Part shown: positions 6,940-14,254 of the stretch, piece after piece
Layout of the letters: each line of letters opens with the position of its first letter
Numbering within the stretch: position 1 is the first letter of the stretch
Source of the DNA: an uncultured Mailhella sp.
GTDB taxonomy: Bacteria > Desulfobacterota > Desulfovibrionia > Desulfovibrionales > Desulfovibrionaceae
Length of the DNA stretch: 27,284 bases
Reading direction: 5' to 3'
NCBI GenBank assembly: GCA_910577155.1
Contig: CAJTMS010000028.1
Coordinates: forward strand, 1 to 27,284
Translations under genes and position numbers: made by a program
Notes under the pieces: generated by a model
The model's database searches: none
Told to the model about the DNA's origin: nothing
The model's input: the letters and a program-made list of their open reading frames with translations, nothing else

Positions 6940-8364
6940 TTAAAATTGAAAATAAATAAATTCTTGTGTGTTTTCCGGTTGGAGAAGTTTAAAAATACAG
7001 AGGACAGCAAGAATGGCACAATAAACAGTGAACCATGTTTTTTTGAATTTGCTTTGCAGTTCTTGGCTGTTTTTGGCAAAGACAATTAGAAAAAGAACAG
7101 CAACAATGAACAGGGCTTTTTCCGGGAATAGTGAATCGGGGCTGATAATTGTTGTCCTAAATGTTTTGCTGAAATCGAAACTGTGCTGAAACGTAAAAGC
7201 GTTGAAGAATTTTCCTAAATCACTTAACTCTTTTACTCTAAACACAATCCATGCAAAATTGATAAAGGAAAACGTCAGCAGCCACGCAGCAAAACGAGGG
7301 AGAGGTTTTGTTTTTCTTGTGTCCCAAATCCTGTGAATAATGAGTGCCAGCCCATGTAAAATACCCCAAATCACAAACGTTATGGCTGCTCCGTGCCAAA
7401 CCCCGCCAATAAGGAACGTGATAAATAAATTAAGATAGGTTCGCATTTTTCCTTTTCTGTTTCCGCCAAGCGGTATGTAAATATAATCTCTCAGCCAGAC
7501 AGAAAGAGTAATATGCCAGCGCCGCCAAAAATCCCGGATAGATAACGCCTTATAGGGCGAGTAAAAGTTGTGGGGAAGTTTAATATTGAAAAATAAGGCG
7601 CTTCCGACAGCCATGTCAGAATAGCCTGAAAAATCAAAATATAACTGGAAGGTATAGCAAAGACTTCCGAAAAGAGCCTCCAAAAAAGACAGTGTTTCGG
7701 CTGTATCAAAGCAATAGGCAACAAGGGGAGAAAGATTGTCGGCAATAAGCAGTTTTTTGGAAAGCCCGATGACAAAAAATAAAAGAGCATAATGGATATT
7801 TTTCCAGCGTATGATTTGGTTTTGTATGGAATAAAATTGAGGAATAAGGTCTTTATGGTGAACAATGGGACCTGCAATAAGCTGCGGAAAGAAGCAAATA
7901 AAGCAGCAATAGTTTAAAAAGCCTTCGTCAGAAGCAATGTGTTTTTTTGTATAACAATCTGATAAGTATGCAATTTGCTGAAAGGTGAAAAAACTGATGC
8001 CAATGGGCAGAACAATATGGTAAAAAGGTAAATCTTGATTGAAACAATAATTAACAATAGAAATGGAAAAATCTAAATATTTATAGAAAAAGATAAGCAG
8101 AATATTAAATAAAACGGAAAGAAGAAAAATTATTTTTCGATAGGTATTTTGTGAAAGTAAAAGTCTGCTGAAAAAATAATTGGCAAGAACAGAGCTTATG
8201 ATAATATAAAGATTTTTAGGTTCCCAATATCCATAAAAAAACAGAGAACTGATAATAATGATAAATAATAAAAATTTTGTATATTTTTTATAGAGGCAAA
8301 AATAATAGAGAAAAATCGTAACAGGCAAGAAACATAAGAAATAGGCAAACGAACTGAAAACCAT
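6940..8364 (-). CDS. MBOAT-family membrane O-acyltransferase (AlgI/DltB-like)
   Basis: A 474-residue polytopic membrane protein with about ten hydrophobic segments. MBOAT hallmarks appear in order: LPIGISFFTFQQIAYLSD, YFDFSGYSDMA, DFWRRWHITLSVWLRDYIY and IGGVWHGA, whose histidine is the proposed catalytic residue. AlgI/PatA-type members move acetyl groups across the membrane for O-acetylation of alginate, peptidoglycan or other surface polymers; the acceptor here is unknown. The open frame continues upstream to 8403, but ATG at 8364 is preferred because GGGGAGGT lies at 8368-8375, ideally spaced, and the protein then starts with MVFSS as in relatives. Paired with the downstream SGNH-like gene. 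Confidence 0.9.
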   Translation of the reverse strand: MVFSSFAYFLCFLPVTIFLYYFCLYKKYTKFLLFIIIISSLFFYGYWEPKNLYIIISSVLANYFFSRLLLSQNTYRKIIFLLSVLFNILLIFFYKYLDFSISIVNYCFNQDLPFYHIVLPIGISFFTFQQIAYLSDCYTKKHIASDEGFLNYCCFICFFPQLIAGPIVHHKDLIPQFYSIQNQIIRWKNIHYALLFFVIGLSKKLLIADNLSPLVAYCFDTAETLSFLEALFGSLCYTFQLYFDFSGYSDMAVGSALFFNIKLPHNFYSPYKALSIRDFWRRWHITLSVWLRDYIYIPLGGNRKGKMRTYLNLFITFLIGGVWHGAAITFVIWGILHGLALIIHRIWDTRKTKPLPRFAAWLLTFSFINFAWIVFRVKELSDLGKFFNAFTFQHSFDFSKTFRTTIISPDSLFPEKALFIVAVLFLIVFAKNSQELQSKFKKTWFTVYCAILAVLCIFKLLQPENTQEFIYFQF

Positions 8365-8379
8365 AATACCTCCCCGCCC

Positions 8380-8408
8380 AATATATATATATAAGTAAGT
8401 CAAGCCAA
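8380..8408 (-). promoter_or_regulatory. Candidate promoter with TA dinucleotide tract upstream of the MBOAT gene
   Basis: On the minus strand, TTGGCT (8408-8403) and TATATT (8385-8380) are 17 bases apart. A second, better -35-like hexamer TTGACT (8403-8398) is only 12 bases from the same -10. The spacer is largely a run of alternating A and T (8381-8393). A caveat is that a start site about seven bases after this -10 would fall at the edge of the Shine-Dalgarno sequence, so the true -10 may lie elsewhere in the tract. Confidence 0.35.
8381..8393. repeat. AT dinucleotide microsatellite (six and a half units)
   Basis: Thirteen bases of strictly alternating A and T, 17 bases upstream of the MBOAT start. 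Such tracts in promoter spacers are known slippage sites in other bacteria; its length here is modest. Confidence 0.9.
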
Positions 8409-8451
8409 AATCGGGGAGGACGGTTTTGAAGGGAGATTATTGTTTTATCAT

Positions 8452-8487
8452 AAAAAAAGACTTGCGATTACAAGGAGCAAGTCTTTT
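8452..8487 (-). terminator. Intrinsic terminator of the argA-argB-argF unit
   Basis: AAAAGACTTGC (8455-8465) and GCAAGTCTTTT (8477-8487) form an 11-base-pair stem with an 11-base loop. The A run at 8452-8458 reads as a T run on the minus strand, 45 bases past the argF stop. Confidence 0.88.
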
Positions 8488-8531
8488 GTGAATTTCAGTT
8501 TTTAAATGAGGGATTTAATTTTGTGTTATTC

Positions 8532-9542
8532 TTATGCTAATATATCAGCAAAGCTGGCAACCATAACAGCTTTAATGGTATGCAGGCGGTTTTCTGCTTC
8601 GTCAAAAACAATGGAAGCGTCAGATTCAAACACATCATTGCTTACTTCAATGCCGTCCAGACCAAATTCCTGATAAATTTCTTCACCAATGGTTGTATTT
8701 CTGTCATGAAAAGCGGGCAGGCAGTGCAGGAATTTACAGTTTGGGTTTTGAGTCATTGCCATAACACGGCTGTTGATTTGATAGGGTTTTAAAAGGGCAA
8801 TGCGTTCTGCCCAAACATCTTTTGGTTCGCCCATGGAAACCCACACATCAGTGTATAAGAAGTCGCAATTTTTCACGCCTTGTTCAATATTGTCCGTAAC
8901 CGTGATTTGAGCATGGGATTTTTTTGCGAATTCCTGTGCCATATCCTGATATTTTTGTTCAGGCTGTAAGGATTTTGGGGCGATAATCCTGCAATCCATA
9001 CCGATAACGGAAGCTGCCGTCATGAGGGAATTTGCCATATTGTAACGAGAGTCGCCAATATATGCAAAGCACACGTCATTTAACTCTTTTGGGGAGTGTT
9101 CCCGCATAGTAAGGAAGTCCGCTAAAATTTGCGTGGGGTGGGATTCATTGGTGAGCCCGTTCCAAACAGGAACATCAGCATATTTTGCAAGGTTTTCCAC
9201 AATTTCTTGTCCATAGCCGCGGTATTCAATGCCGTCAAACATCCGGGAAAGCACACGGGCAGTATCTGCCATGGATTCTTTTTTGCCGATTTGGGAACCG
9301 CTTGAGCCAAGGTAAACCGCATGTCCGCCTTGTTCAAAGACGGCACATTCAAAGGAACAGCGTGTTCTGGTGGAATCTTTTTCAAAAATAAGGGCAATTT
9401 TTTTGCCTTGCATGTATTTTTTTTCAGTGCCTTCTTTATTTGCTTTTTTTAAAAAGGCTGCCACATCAAGCAAATAAAGAATTTCCTCTTTGCTGAAATC
9501 TGCAATTTTTAAAAAATCTTTGCCAATCAAGGAAACAGCCAT
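8532..9542 (-). CDS. argF: Ornithine carbamoyltransferase
   Basis: Cytoplasmic enzyme that joins ornithine and carbamoyl phosphate to give citrulline in arginine synthesis. At 336 residues it matches the E. coli ArgF/ArgI length. The carbamoyl-phosphate loop DSTRTRCSFE lies near residues 56-65, followed by MFDGIEYRGY, HPTQILADFLTM, and the ornithine-site HCLPAFHD near residue 270. The ATG at 9542 has AAGGAG upstream. It is the last gene of argA-argB-argF, nine bases after argB, with its Shine-Dalgarno near the argB end. The catabolic paralogue is a formal alternative, but the company of argA and argB argues for biosynthesis. Confidence 0.96.
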   Translation of the reverse strand: MAVSLIGKDFLKIADFSKEEILYLLDVAAFLKKANKEGTEKKYMQGKKIALIFEKDSTRTRCSFECAVFEQGGHAVYLGSSGSQIGKKESMADTARVLSRMFDGIEYRGYGQEIVENLAKYADVPVWNGLTNESHPTQILADFLTMREHSPKELNDVCFAYIGDSRYNMANSLMTAASVIGMDCRIIAPKSLQPEQKYQDMAQEFAKKSHAQITVTDNIEQGVKNCDFLYTDVWVSMGEPKDVWAERIALLKPYQINSRVMAMTQNPNCKFLHCLPAFHDRNTTIGEEIYQEFGLDGIEVSNDVFESDASIVFDEAENRLHTIKAVMVASFADILA

Positions 9543-9551
9543 ATTTTCTCC

Positions 9552-10367
9552 TTATTTTGTAATAAGCGTACCGTAGTTTAGGGTTGAAAAATCATTTTGT
9601 GCAAGGGCATAGCGGGCTTCGTCCAAGAGCATGGACAATTTTGCGGCATTGCTGCCGTCCATAATAAGAGCCGCTTTGCAGCCCATGTTAATAGCATGCC
9701 GGCAGCTTTCCACTTTGGGTATCATGCCTCCATAAATGGTTTCATCTTGTTTTAAGGCTTGGATTTGGACAAAATTCAAATGTGGCAAGAGATTTTTTTC
9801 TTTATCTAAAACTCCCGCAACATCGGTTACCAAAATAAAAATATCGGCCTGCAAAGCTCCGGCCAACGCCCCTGTTGCCGTATCGGCGTTGATATTCAGG
9901 CTGCTGCCTGTTTGCTCTTCATAACCGAGAGGGGCGAAAACAGGGATATAGCCATTTTCAATTAAAATATGGCAAAGGTGAGGATTGACTTTACAAACTT
10001 CCCCTACAAAACCAAGTTCCGGGTCATGATTTTTTTTGGCAAGAAGGGTGCGGGCGTCCTTGCCTGTCAAGCCTACTGCATTGCAATTTTCCTGACAAAG
10101 CAAGCTCACAAGCCATGTGTTTACATCTCCGCAAAGCGCCATTTCAACAGCTTTCATGGCATCGGCATTTGTTTTGCGCAAGCCGTTTTTAAAGGAACTT
10201 TCGATATTTAATTGACCGAGAAGAGCGTTAATTTGCGGTCCGCCGCCATGCCCAATGACAATATTCCATTTTTGTTGTGCTTCACGGATATTTTGTGCAA
10301 AAGCCTTATTAAGGGCAGGAACACTCATGGCATGCCCGCCATATTTGATAACGGTTAATGGTTTCAT
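9552..10367 (-). CDS. argB: Acetylglutamate kinase
   Basis: Phosphorylates N-acetylglutamate, the second step of arginine synthesis. From the chosen ATG the protein is 271 residues, usual for this amino-acid kinase. KYGGHAM at the N-terminus, the glycine-rich GHGGGPQ loop, and the substrate-binding segment NINADTATGALAGAL identify the family; ILVTDVAGVLD is the nucleotide-site region. The frame runs up to 10385, but ATG at 10367 is preferred because GAGGA sits six bases upstream and the KYGG strand then starts at residue 7. I see no clear N-terminal extension of the arginine-sensitive hexameric type, so feedback control cannot be judged. Middle gene of the arg unit. Confidence 0.95.
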   Translation of the reverse strand: MKPLTVIKYGGHAMSVPALNKAFAQNIREAQQKWNIVIGHGGGPQINALLGQLNIESSFKNGLRKTNADAMKAVEMALCGDVNTWLVSLLCQENCNAVGLTGKDARTLLAKKNHDPELGFVGEVCKVNPHLCHILIENGYIPVFAPLGYEEQTGSSLNINADTATGALAGALQADIFILVTDVAGVLDKEKNLLPHLNFVQIQALKQDETIYGGMIPKVESCRHAINMGCKAALIMDGSNAAKLSMLLDEARYALAQNDFSTLNYGTLITK

Positions 10368-10399
10368 GGTTTGTCCTCTATACATTCTGGACGCAAATC

Positions 10400-10942
10400 T
10401 TATAAATGCTGAATCATTCCAATTTCATCGCATTTATAAAATTTGGGGCATTTTGAACATTCAGCCCAAACAACGGGAGGGATTTGTTCCCGCGGCATTT
10501 CCGTAAAGCCCACAGCGCTAAAGAATTTAGGAGCAAGGGTAAAAACAAATAAATCTTTGACCCCAAGGCTGACTGCGTTTTTGCGTATGGCATCGATAAG
10601 TTGTCTGCCAAGCCCGCGGTTTTGCAGGGCAGGATGAACTGCTACGGATCGTATTTCTGCCAGATCTTCCCATAAAACATGCAAACCGCCACAGGCAACA
10701 ACAACTTCTTCTCCGTCCATGTCACCTGTAATAAGCATATAATCCTGAATGCTTTGGTAGAGGTATAAAGGTCCGCGGGCAAGCATAATCTTAGCAGATG
10801 CAAATTCATTGATGAGAGCGGACATGGCGTTGACATCATGAATACGTGCTTTACGCGGGGTATGGCAAAGTTTAATGGTTTCCGGGTTGATTTGTGGAAG
10901 TTGGAAATTCCACGCAAAAGGTTTTGCAGCAGTTGAATCCAT
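10400..10942 (-). CDS. argA: Short GNAT-type N-acetylglutamate synthase
   Basis: A 180-residue GNAT acetyltransferase. The acetyl-CoA loop is visible as VHPALQNRGLGRQL (about residues 117-130), and the C-terminal CSKCPKFYKCDEIGMIQHL segment is typical of the short ArgA-like enzymes annotated as amino-acid N-acetyltransferase. It would acetylate glutamate as the first arginine-pathway step; unlike E. coli ArgA it lacks the N-terminal kinase-like domain. Being first in a unit with argB (32 bases downstream) and argF strongly supports this. Three C-terminal cysteines (in CSKCPKFYKC) might bind a metal, which is inference. An AAGGA lies upstream of the ATG. Confidence 0.85.
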   Translation of the reverse strand: MDSTAAKPFAWNFQLPQINPETIKLCHTPRKARIHDVNAMSALINEFASAKIMLARGPLYLYQSIQDYMLITGDMDGEEVVVACGGLHVLWEDLAEIRSVAVHPALQNRGLGRQLIDAIRKNAVSLGVKDLFVFTLAPKFFSAVGFTEMPREQIPPVVWAECSKCPKFYKCDEIGMIQHL

Positions 10943-11082
10943 AGGAAAATCCTTTTTTAAACATTATTGTTGTTAAAAATGATTATTGAAATATCTTTAT
11001 AGTAATTATTCTGTAAAATCAAGAAAAATTAGTAAGATAGTTCTGACAAAAATGTTAATATGGCAAAAGAACGGATATAAAC

Positions 11083-11103
11083 AAAAAAGCCCACAATGTG
11101 GGC
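11083..11103 (-). terminator. Intrinsic terminator of the argC unit
   Basis: GCCCAC (11089-11094) pairs with GTGGGC (11098-11103) over a three-base loop. The A run at 11083-11088 gives a T run on the minus strand, 28 bases after the argC stop. Confidence 0.85.
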
Positions 11104-11130
11104 CGGATTGTGGTTTTACAGGAAAAATTT

Positions 11131-12195
11131 TTATGGACAAAGCGGAGCATGGAGTATGCCCGTATCAAGGGGAAGCCCAAGGCAAAGATTTGCATTGGCA
11201 ACAGCCTGCATGGAAGCTCCGCGTGCAAGATTGTCGATGGCAGAAGTGACAATAAGCTTATGGGTTCTTTTATCAAGGGCAAGGGCAATATCACAGAATA
11301 GGGAGCCGCGTACATTGCGGGTTTCCGGTAACTGCCCGAGCGGAAGAACTCGCACAAAGGGTGCCCGTGCATAGGTTTCAAGGTAAAGAGCGTGTATGTC
11401 TTCCAAGGAAATATTTTTTGCAAGAGGAGCATAGATAGTGGCTAAAATGCCGCGTTCAACGGGCAGAAGGTGAGGATTAAAAGATACGAAAATTTCTTTT
11501 TGGGCAGCTATGGACAATTCCTGCTCAATTTCCGGTGTATGGCGGTGTTTTCCTCCAATGGAATAAGGACGGAAATTGTCATGGACTTCACAAAAAAGAC
11601 TTGAAACCTGTGCTTTTCTGCCTGCTCCCGTGGTACCGGATTTTGCGTCAATGATAATATCATTTGCCACGATATCATGTGTTACAGCCGGGTATAAGCC
11701 TAAAATGCTTGCAGTGGGATAGCAGCCGGGATTGGCAATAAGCCGAGCGTTTTTGATTTCTTTTTCATAAATATCAAAAAGTCCATAAACAGCCTGCTTT
11801 AAAAGATCTGTCTGTTCGTGTTTAATTTGATACCATGTTTCAAAGGTTTCCGGGTTTTTTATCCGAAAATCCGCTGATAAATCAACAAGTTTAATTTGTT
11901 TTTTCAGTTCTTTTGCACAGGCTGTCAGTTCAGCAGCGCTTTTCATGGCAGTACCGTGGGGCACGGCAAGAAACACAATATCACATTCCTTGGCAAGGGA
12001 CATTGCGTTATAATCTGCTATGCACACAGAACCAATTTTGCAGGAACGCAAAAAGGGATATAAATCTTCGATTTTTTTTCCGGCTTCCTGTCTGGATGTT
12101 GCATGTGTCAGTTCAATCTGCGGATGGAAGGCTAAAATCCTTGCAAGTTCCATACCCGTATACCCGGTAACGCCAATAAGCCCTGCTTTATACAT
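11131..12195 (-). CDS. argC: N-acetyl-gamma-glutamyl-phosphate reductase
   Basis: NADPH-dependent reductase for the third step of arginine synthesis, 354 residues as expected for the long form. The N-terminal dinucleotide fold shows GVTGYTGMELARIL (8-21). The catalytic cysteine lies in NPGCYPTAS near residue 155, and HRHTPEIEQEL plus HLLPVERGIL are conserved substrate-side segments. The ATG at 12195 has AAGGA upstream. It follows the DUF1844 gene by 10 bases and has its own terminator, so it is transcribed apart from argA-argB-argF. Confidence 0.96.
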   Translation of the reverse strand: MYKAGLIGVTGYTGMELARILAFHPQIELTHATSRQEAGKKIEDLYPFLRSCKIGSVCIADYNAMSLAKECDIVFLAVPHGTAMKSAAELTACAKELKKQIKLVDLSADFRIKNPETFETWYQIKHEQTDLLKQAVYGLFDIYEKEIKNARLIANPGCYPTASILGLYPAVTHDIVANDIIIDAKSGTTGAGRKAQVSSLFCEVHDNFRPYSIGGKHRHTPEIEQELSIAAQKEIFVSFNPHLLPVERGILATIYAPLAKNISLEDIHALYLETYARAPFVRVLPLGQLPETRNVRGSLFCDIALALDKRTHKLIVTSAIDNLARGASMQAVANANLCLGLPLDTGILHAPLCP

Positions 12196-12205
12196 ATTTT
12201 TTTCC

Positions 12206-12466
12206 TTATGCTTGTTGTACGTATTTTATTTTTACTTCATAGAGAATATCTTGGAGCAATTTTTTTTCTTCGTCTGTCAGTCCGTTGTTAAATTTATCGG
12301 CAAGCATATTGAGCAAATCCACACTATGCTTGGCAAGAACGATATTTTTTTCCGTTTTGCCTGTATCTGGATTGGGCACTTCGCCAAGATGCATCAGCGT
12401 GGAGGAGGCAAGGGAAAGAATAAAGGTGGAAAAAGTGACTTCCGGTAATTGCATGGTTTCATTCAT
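12206..12466 (-). CDS. DUF1844 family protein
   Basis: An 86-residue protein with the DUF1844 pattern: TFSTFILSLASSTLMHLGEV (11-30), then a region rich in acidic and polar residues, then helices with LAKHSVDLLNMLADK and a C-terminal LLQDILYEVKIKYV. Family members are widespread in deltaproteobacteria and related groups, and their function is not established. The hydrophobic N-terminal segment may pack against a partner or a membrane. It is transcribed with argC, 10 bases away. GGAG precedes the ATG. No clear promoter of its own is visible between it and the terminator at 12494-12518, so some read-through from upstream is possible. Confidence 0.85.
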   Translation of the reverse strand: MNETMQLPEVTFSTFILSLASSTLMHLGEVPNPDTGKTEKNIVLAKHSVDLLNMLADKFNNGLTDEEKKLLQDILYEVKIKYVQQA

Positions 12467-12493
12467 ACGTATTTCTCCAAGCTATAAGACTGT

Positions 12494-12518
12494 AAAAAAA
12501 AGCCCGCAAAAGCGGGCT
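12494..12518 (-). terminator. Intrinsic terminator of the FG-GAP gene
   Basis: AGCCCGC (12501-12507) pairs with GCGGGCT (12512-12518) around an AAAA loop. The A run at 12494-12500 gives a T run on the minus strand, 11 bases past the stop at 12529. Confidence 0.9.
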
Positions 12519-12528
12519 TTCGCTAAAA

Positions 12529-14139
12529 TTATTCAGCAAAATTGATTGCCCCGGCATTGATATTATCTGTATCCAGCGGATAGAGGGTCACAAAGGTTCT
12601 TATTTTGTCTATACCCATTGTACCGGGATATGTATTGACATTGATAACCAAATCCAGAACACCGTCATTATTGGGATCTGCAATTTTTACGTCTGTAATG
12701 GTACCTTTGATTCGGCGGGTCTTCCATAAAAGGTTGGCGCCGACACCGTCCCAGACAAGGGCATGGACTTCGCTCTGCGCATAGTTGCGGTAGTTATTTA
12801 AAATAGTAGCGGCAACACTGATAGGCTTTGCCATAATCATTTCATATTGTCCGTCATTATCGATATCGGTGATATTAATAGCGCTTGGAACATAGTGGAG
12901 CATTTCGTCCATCTTGCCTTCCTGAGAAACAAATCCGCCGATATCACGGGTAACAGTGACGCTGTTTGCCGTACTTGCATAATAGTCATCGGATTTAGAA
13001 AGAATTTTTCCGTTTGTGCTGAAAATATTGAGATGATCTTGATCGTCAATAATGGCAACAACATCTCCGCTGTCTTGGCTGGAAGGCACATAGGTAAAGT
13101 TAAAGAGGTCGGCTTTTGAAGGAAGCGTACTGATATTGCTGCTCTTGGAAATGCTTTTTCCGTCAAAATTTACTCTAAAAACAGCACCTTTGACAAAACG
13201 TGTAGGGTCTGCATTTTGTCCAATCAGTTCCGGGTCGCCGTGGGCACTTGTTTTTGCCACGTTTAAATAATATCTTGTATTGGTAACTTCTTGGAATTGC
13301 TTACCATTAAAAAGATAAATATAGCTTCTCGGGTCATTGCTTGTTTTATCGCAGCTGGCAACAACAATATAATTTCTTCCCTTATAAGGAAGTATGCTGA
13401 TACGCAAAATATTTGCAGAAGCATAGAGGGTTTGACGGGCTAATTCTTTTAATTGGCTGTTTTCATAACTAAACATAATAATGGAATTTTCACTGCCAAG
13501 TAAAATTTCATTAAAACCATTGCCGTTGAAATCAGCAACCTGCATGCCTGTTGAAGCAAAGGGTAGGGTTTGGGAACGGGTTTTTGTTGCTTCTGTTCCC
13601 TGATAGCGAAGTTCAGGATTTAAATAACTGGTGCTTGGTGCACCTGTTTCAGGATTAATAAAGGATTTACGGGCAGAAGTTTGCGCAGCAGCTCCCGCTG
13701 TTTTGAATACTTCCTTATTAATGCTGTTTGCAACGGCATTGACACTGTTAAGGAGGTTATTGACAGTATCCTGAGAAGATTTTTGCCAAAAATAATTATT
13801 ATCGCCGACAACGCTGATATCCAGACTTGCAGTATCGCCAATGACATTGACTGTTCCATAAACAAGGTAGTCCGCGTTATGTTTTTTTCGTAAATCCTGA
13901 GCTGCTTTTTGAGAAGCAGGTGCAGCTATTTTCGTAAGATTATCCTGACTGGATACAGGTTCATTAACAGAGGCTTTGAAAAGGCGTGAATTCAGCATGG
14001 AAGGGACAGAACTTTTTAAGTATTGAAAACTATTGGAACCATTTACTTGAAATGGAGCAATAGCGTAACTTGCAGCATTTGCGTTTTGTGACCATACAAA
14101 GAGGCTGAAAAGTGCCGCCGCTAAAATAGAAATACGCAT
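12529..14139 (-). CDS. Secreted FG-GAP/VCBS-repeat protein with FlgO/CsgG-like N-terminal domain
   Basis: From the ATG at 14139 (AGGAGA just upstream) the protein has 536 residues and a clear signal peptide, with likely cleavage near residue 22 after ANA. The frame extends upstream to 14241 without a start that fits. Residues about 24-145 resemble FlgO/CsgG-type domains of outer-membrane-associated proteins, including DYLVYGTVNVIGD (90-102). The rest looks like a beta-propeller, with calcium-loop-like motifs DFNGNGFNE (203-211), DIDNDGQYE (about 410-420) and DPNNDGVLD (near 500). It probably acts in the periplasm or at the outer membrane as a binding or assembly protein; no catalytic motif is seen. 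Single-gene unit, divergent from the RsmF-like gene. Confidence 0.75.
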   Translation of the reverse strand: MRISILAAALFSLFVWSQNANAASYAIAPFQVNGSNSFQYLKSSVPSMLNSRLFKASVNEPVSSQDNLTKIAAPASQKAAQDLRKKHNADYLVYGTVNVIGDTASLDISVVGDNNYFWQKSSQDTVNNLLNSVNAVANSINKEVFKTAGAAAQTSARKSFINPETGAPSTSYLNPELRYQGTEATKTRSQTLPFASTGMQVADFNGNGFNEILLGSENSIIMFSYENSQLKELARQTLYASANILRISILPYKGRNYIVVASCDKTSNDPRSYIYLFNGKQFQEVTNTRYYLNVAKTSAHGDPELIGQNADPTRFVKGAVFRVNFDGKSISKSSNISTLPSKADLFNFTYVPSSQDSGDVVAIIDDQDHLNIFSTNGKILSKSDDYYASTANSVTVTRDIGGFVSQEGKMDEMLHYVPSAINITDIDNDGQYEMIMAKPISVAATILNNYRNYAQSEVHALVWDGVGANLLWKTRRIKGTITDVKIADPNNDGVLDLVINVNTYPGTMGIDKIRTFVTLYPLDTDNINAGAINFAE

Positions 14140-14164
14140 ATATTCTCCTATTACCGTCAAATAA

Positions 14165-14193
14165 TTAATACTTTCTTTTTCTTGTCTTAACAA
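14165..14193 (-). promoter_or_regulatory. Candidate promoter for the FG-GAP gene
   Basis: On the minus strand TTGTTA (14193-14188), 17-base spacer, TATTAA (14170-14165), 26 bases before the start. The -35 overlaps an inverted repeat CTTGT-CTTA-ACAAG at 14181-14194. Confidence 0.4.
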
Positions 14194-14195
14194 GA

Positions 14196-14223
14196 TTTTC
14201 AACTTATATCTTGTTTTTATAAT
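14196..14223 (+). promoter_or_regulatory. Candidate promoter for the RsmF-like gene
   Basis: TTTTCA (14196-14201), 16-base spacer, perfect TATAAT (14218-14223), 31 bases before the ATG at 14255. It lies back to back with the promoter on the other strand. Confidence 0.45.
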
Positions 14224-14254
14224 TGTTGCAAGCAATAGCATACAGGGAAATTTT

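Noticed and set aside
10999..11012. ArgR-box-like sequence upstream of argA
   Set aside because: About 10 of 14 positions fit the E. coli consensus on the minus strand, but the region is so AT-rich that chance matches are likely, and no second box at the expected spacing is visible.
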